Assembly (NCBI GenBank): GCA_026874595.1
Contig: CM049311.1
Coordinates: forward strand, 11,561,676-11,625,675
Origin: Sipunculus nudus
Taxonomy: Eukaryota; Annelida; Sipuncula; Golfingiida; Sipunculidae
Direction: 5' to 3'
DNA: 64,000 bases
The position numbers were made by a program, and so were the translations under genes. Positions 61,870-64,000 of this stretch are shown piece after piece (position 1 is the first letter of the stretch; every line of letters begins with the position of its first letter). Under the pieces are notes generated by a model. The model did not search any database, was not told where the DNA came from, and was given only the letters and a program-made list of their open reading frames with translations.

Positions 61870-62872
61870 CAGTGAACTCCCGCATGATGACCACCTCGTA
61901 AACACGACCACCCCACTAACACGACCACTCTTCTTGGTCCCAGTATTGTCTAATATAATTATCATATAAAATATTTCGGTAACACGACCCACCCGGTATC
62001 ACGACCAACGTCCACCTTTTTTGGTCCCGACCTTCAGATGAGTCCCCGTAAAGCGACCACTAGCCCGTGGCGACCGCGGCCCGTTTAGCAGATTACACGC
62101 TCATCGCCAACCTTGGTCTCAGATAAATGCCCGTAATTAATTAGCTGTATCACGACCATTGGCCGGTGGCGACCGCGGCCCATAGAGCAGGTGACACGCT
62201 CATCGCCCAGCTTGGACTTAGATTATAGCCCGTGATTTATTAGCCGGGGACTTGGGAAGGCCCGATTTAATCTGCCCAGTCTTGGTAAGGCTTGTTTATA
62301 ATGCCGCCCAATTTGTTAGCCAGCTATACGCATTAATATATATTGTGTTCTGTGGTTTGTTACATTGTGTGTTGAGTACGGCTGTTAGATAAGTATTTAA
62401 CATATTGATCAAAAAAGAGTTTGGGAAATATAACTGACACCACACGCACACATTCAGGTGAGTAAAGTAAAATTGTGACAAATCACATTCCAATGATCAA
62501 GCAGGAACCAAAACCATAAGACTTAGATTTTGATGTGTTAATTGTGGTCTCGAGTGTAGATCGTACATTTTTTACAATGTTAATGGACTTGTATTATGGC
62601 TTAGTCAATCTATTTGTTTTTTTTTTCATTTCTGTGTTCTATTTCTATGTGAAAAAAACTTTTGAATCATATTCATGTTTGTTATTTATTTTTCTTTATA
62701 TTCTGAATTTTAATTTAAACAGGTACAACAACTTAACATTTACTTGAAATACCCATATTTTCGCCTGAGTTAATATTTGCAGACTATGAAAGCATCCCGT
62801 TAATACGACAACCCCGCTAACACGACCACTTTGCCTGTTCCCGCAGGTGGTCGCGTTACCGGGGTTTTACTG
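61870..62872. mobile_element. Nonautonomous pogo/Tigger-like DNA transposon
   Basis: The ends are inverted repeats: cagtgaactcccgc at 61870 and, read inward from 62872, cagtaaaaccccggtaacgc. Both continue into repeated 'cacgaccac' motifs (61900-61950 and 62800-62835). CAGTxxAxxCCCG ends followed by a gcgacc/acgacc series are typical of pogo/Tigger elements. TA flanks the right end; the left flank reads TG, so the TA target duplication is imperfect. About 1,003 bp long, with no transposase frame. An internal block (about 62057-62110 and 62158-62213, 'ggcgaccgcggccc') is duplicated. Confidence 0.7.
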
Positions 62873-62934
62873 TACGCCACTTTGGTGCGGCCAGACAACT
62901 ATGCCGAGTTAATTAATAATCAATATGTATATAG

Positions 62935-63165
62935 TGAGGTAGAAATAAGAGTCACGCCTTTTAGAACAAGTAACTTATTTATTACCACAAAAATTTCGAA
63001 GCACACAGGCTACTTCTTCAAGTGGTCACACCAGGTCAATTCTCTCTTGTTCAATTTATAATCTATCACTGGCGGTATTAATGTTTCGTTATTGGTCTCA
63101 CGGGAGAGCACACGACTCAAAACCCGTAGATAACTAGTACAAATATTGGTCAGGGAACACTGAGA
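62935..63165 (-). repeat. Retroelement-like 3' tail, copy 3
   Basis: On the minus strand: CCACTTGAAGAAGTAGC, the CTGTGT loop, GCTTCGAAATTT, then GTGGTAATAAATAAG. Same element as 13201-13505, at the same place in the GPCR unit. Confidence 0.45.
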
Positions 63166-63589
63166 ACAACAAAATGGAGCTTCAAAATTCAAACGTTAAA
63201 TTAGACGGCTTTCACATTTACCTGAGAAATAACTGCAAAACTCTCCACATTCCTTTACCACACATAAATTTTCTATAATATGTTGTCAAATCAAAAGACA
63301 TAGTCAACTGATATATTTTTTTAACCATAATACCACATTCTATTATATTAAGCAGTGAAAAAGGAGAGACAAAAAAAAAAAAAAGTAAGCAGATCAACAA
63401 TATATCTTTCTGGTCAACATAAATAACATCAGAACTATTGTCTTTTTAAAACACAAAAGCTCAGTGTTTACCTTTTTTTATAGAATTTGACATTTAAGTG
63501 AACAATGGCTATTATTCAATACTGAACGTGATGAAACAGACATAATAATCCACTGACACCTACTGACACGGGAAAGTAAAAGTATGAGG

Positions 63590-64000
63590 TCAACGCTTAA
63601 AATTACAGGACAGAATCTGGGAATATGCTTTTCTGAATTCGGGATTGCCACCGGCATAGATAAATACATTAATAGCAGAGTTCATAACCCCTACATCAAA
63701 AGCCAATGCCTTGACAATCCTCATTACCTCTGACTTATTGTCGATATGTATGTATCCTACAACAGTAACAGGAGTCCAAGATAAAAAGTATGCGAGAAGC
63801 ACTAATCCCAGAATTTTAGTAGCCCGTATCTCCTTCGTCTTAATCTTTGGTCCATCTTCGATCATTGTCTGATCACGAATTTTCTTTGCTTGGTAGTAGA
63901 TAACACGTAAAATATGAATATATAATGCCGCCAGTATTATCCCTTCCGTATAGTAAAGTAGCATCTGTACAAATATTACTTTCCAAAATTCGATTCCCAT
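63590..64000 (-). CDS. Type A GPCR, 3' part (cut by the window edge)
   Basis: The C-terminal 136 residues of another type A receptor, open from the window end to TGA at 63590-63592. It covers TM5 (EFWKVIFVQMLLYYTEG), the third intracellular loop (KIRDQTMIEDGPKIKTKE), TM6 with LSWTP, and TM7 with NVFIY, then PEFRKAY. It differs from the 14405-15286 gene by scattered conservative changes and has no lesions in this part, so it may be functional. The first half lies outside the window. Its 3' flank (63170-63589) also matches those of the other type A copies. Confidence 0.85.
   Translation of the reverse strand: MGIEFWKVIFVQMLLYYTEGIILAALYIHILRVIYYQAKKIRDQTMIEDGPKIKTKEIRATKILGLVLLAYFLSWTPVTVVGYIHIDNKSEVMRIVKALAFDVGVMNSAINVFIYAGGNPEFRKAYSQILSCNFKR

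Overview
This window is nuclear DNA from an animal, not a prokaryote. It is AT-rich and low in coding density. It carries one long gene with GT-AG introns on the minus strand, many (TA)n microsatellites, an L1-type LINE, a Ty3/gypsy relic, a pogo/Tigger-like DNA transposon and several foldback elements. The repeat types and the lineage-specific receptor family suggest a marine invertebrate, possibly a mollusc; that is inference, and nothing here fixes the species.

Layout. (1) 1-22620 is a tandem array of intronless class A (rhodopsin-like) GPCR genes, all on the minus strand. A unit of about 11.6 kb, holding one 'type A' and one 'type B' receptor, occurs twice (about 1800-10935 and 13200-22620). 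In the first unit both receptors are broken (2890-3405 and 8922-9796). In the second both are open (14405-15286 and 20543-21418). A partial third unit (10937-12686) holds another broken type A copy and ends abruptly in a dispersed repeat. (2) 22620-30100 has no host gene but holds an internally deleted L1-type LINE (24238-27898) bounded by a 16-bp target-site duplication. (3) 30122-55682 is an ABCB1/P-glycoprotein-type ABC transporter gene. I could place 26 exons with matching splice phases, covering both membrane domains and both nucleotide-binding domains. It carries several independent lesions and lacks the TM1 exon, so I call it a recent pseudogene. A degenerate gypsy element sits in one of its introns. 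(4) 55683-62900 holds two orphan exon candidates, microsatellites and a pogo-like nonautonomous transposon. (5) 62935-64000 begins another copy of the GPCR unit, with the 3' half of a further type A receptor running off the window. The array therefore flanks the ABC locus on both sides.

Working together. The receptors form a young birth-and-death family with no visible functional link to the ABC transporter. The open copies share unusual features: NVFIY in place of NPxxY, a very short second extracellular loop and no cysteine at the usual TM3 position. The most useful points for follow-up are this receptor family, the tandem unit with its two opposite outcomes, and the layered decay of the ABCB-type gene.
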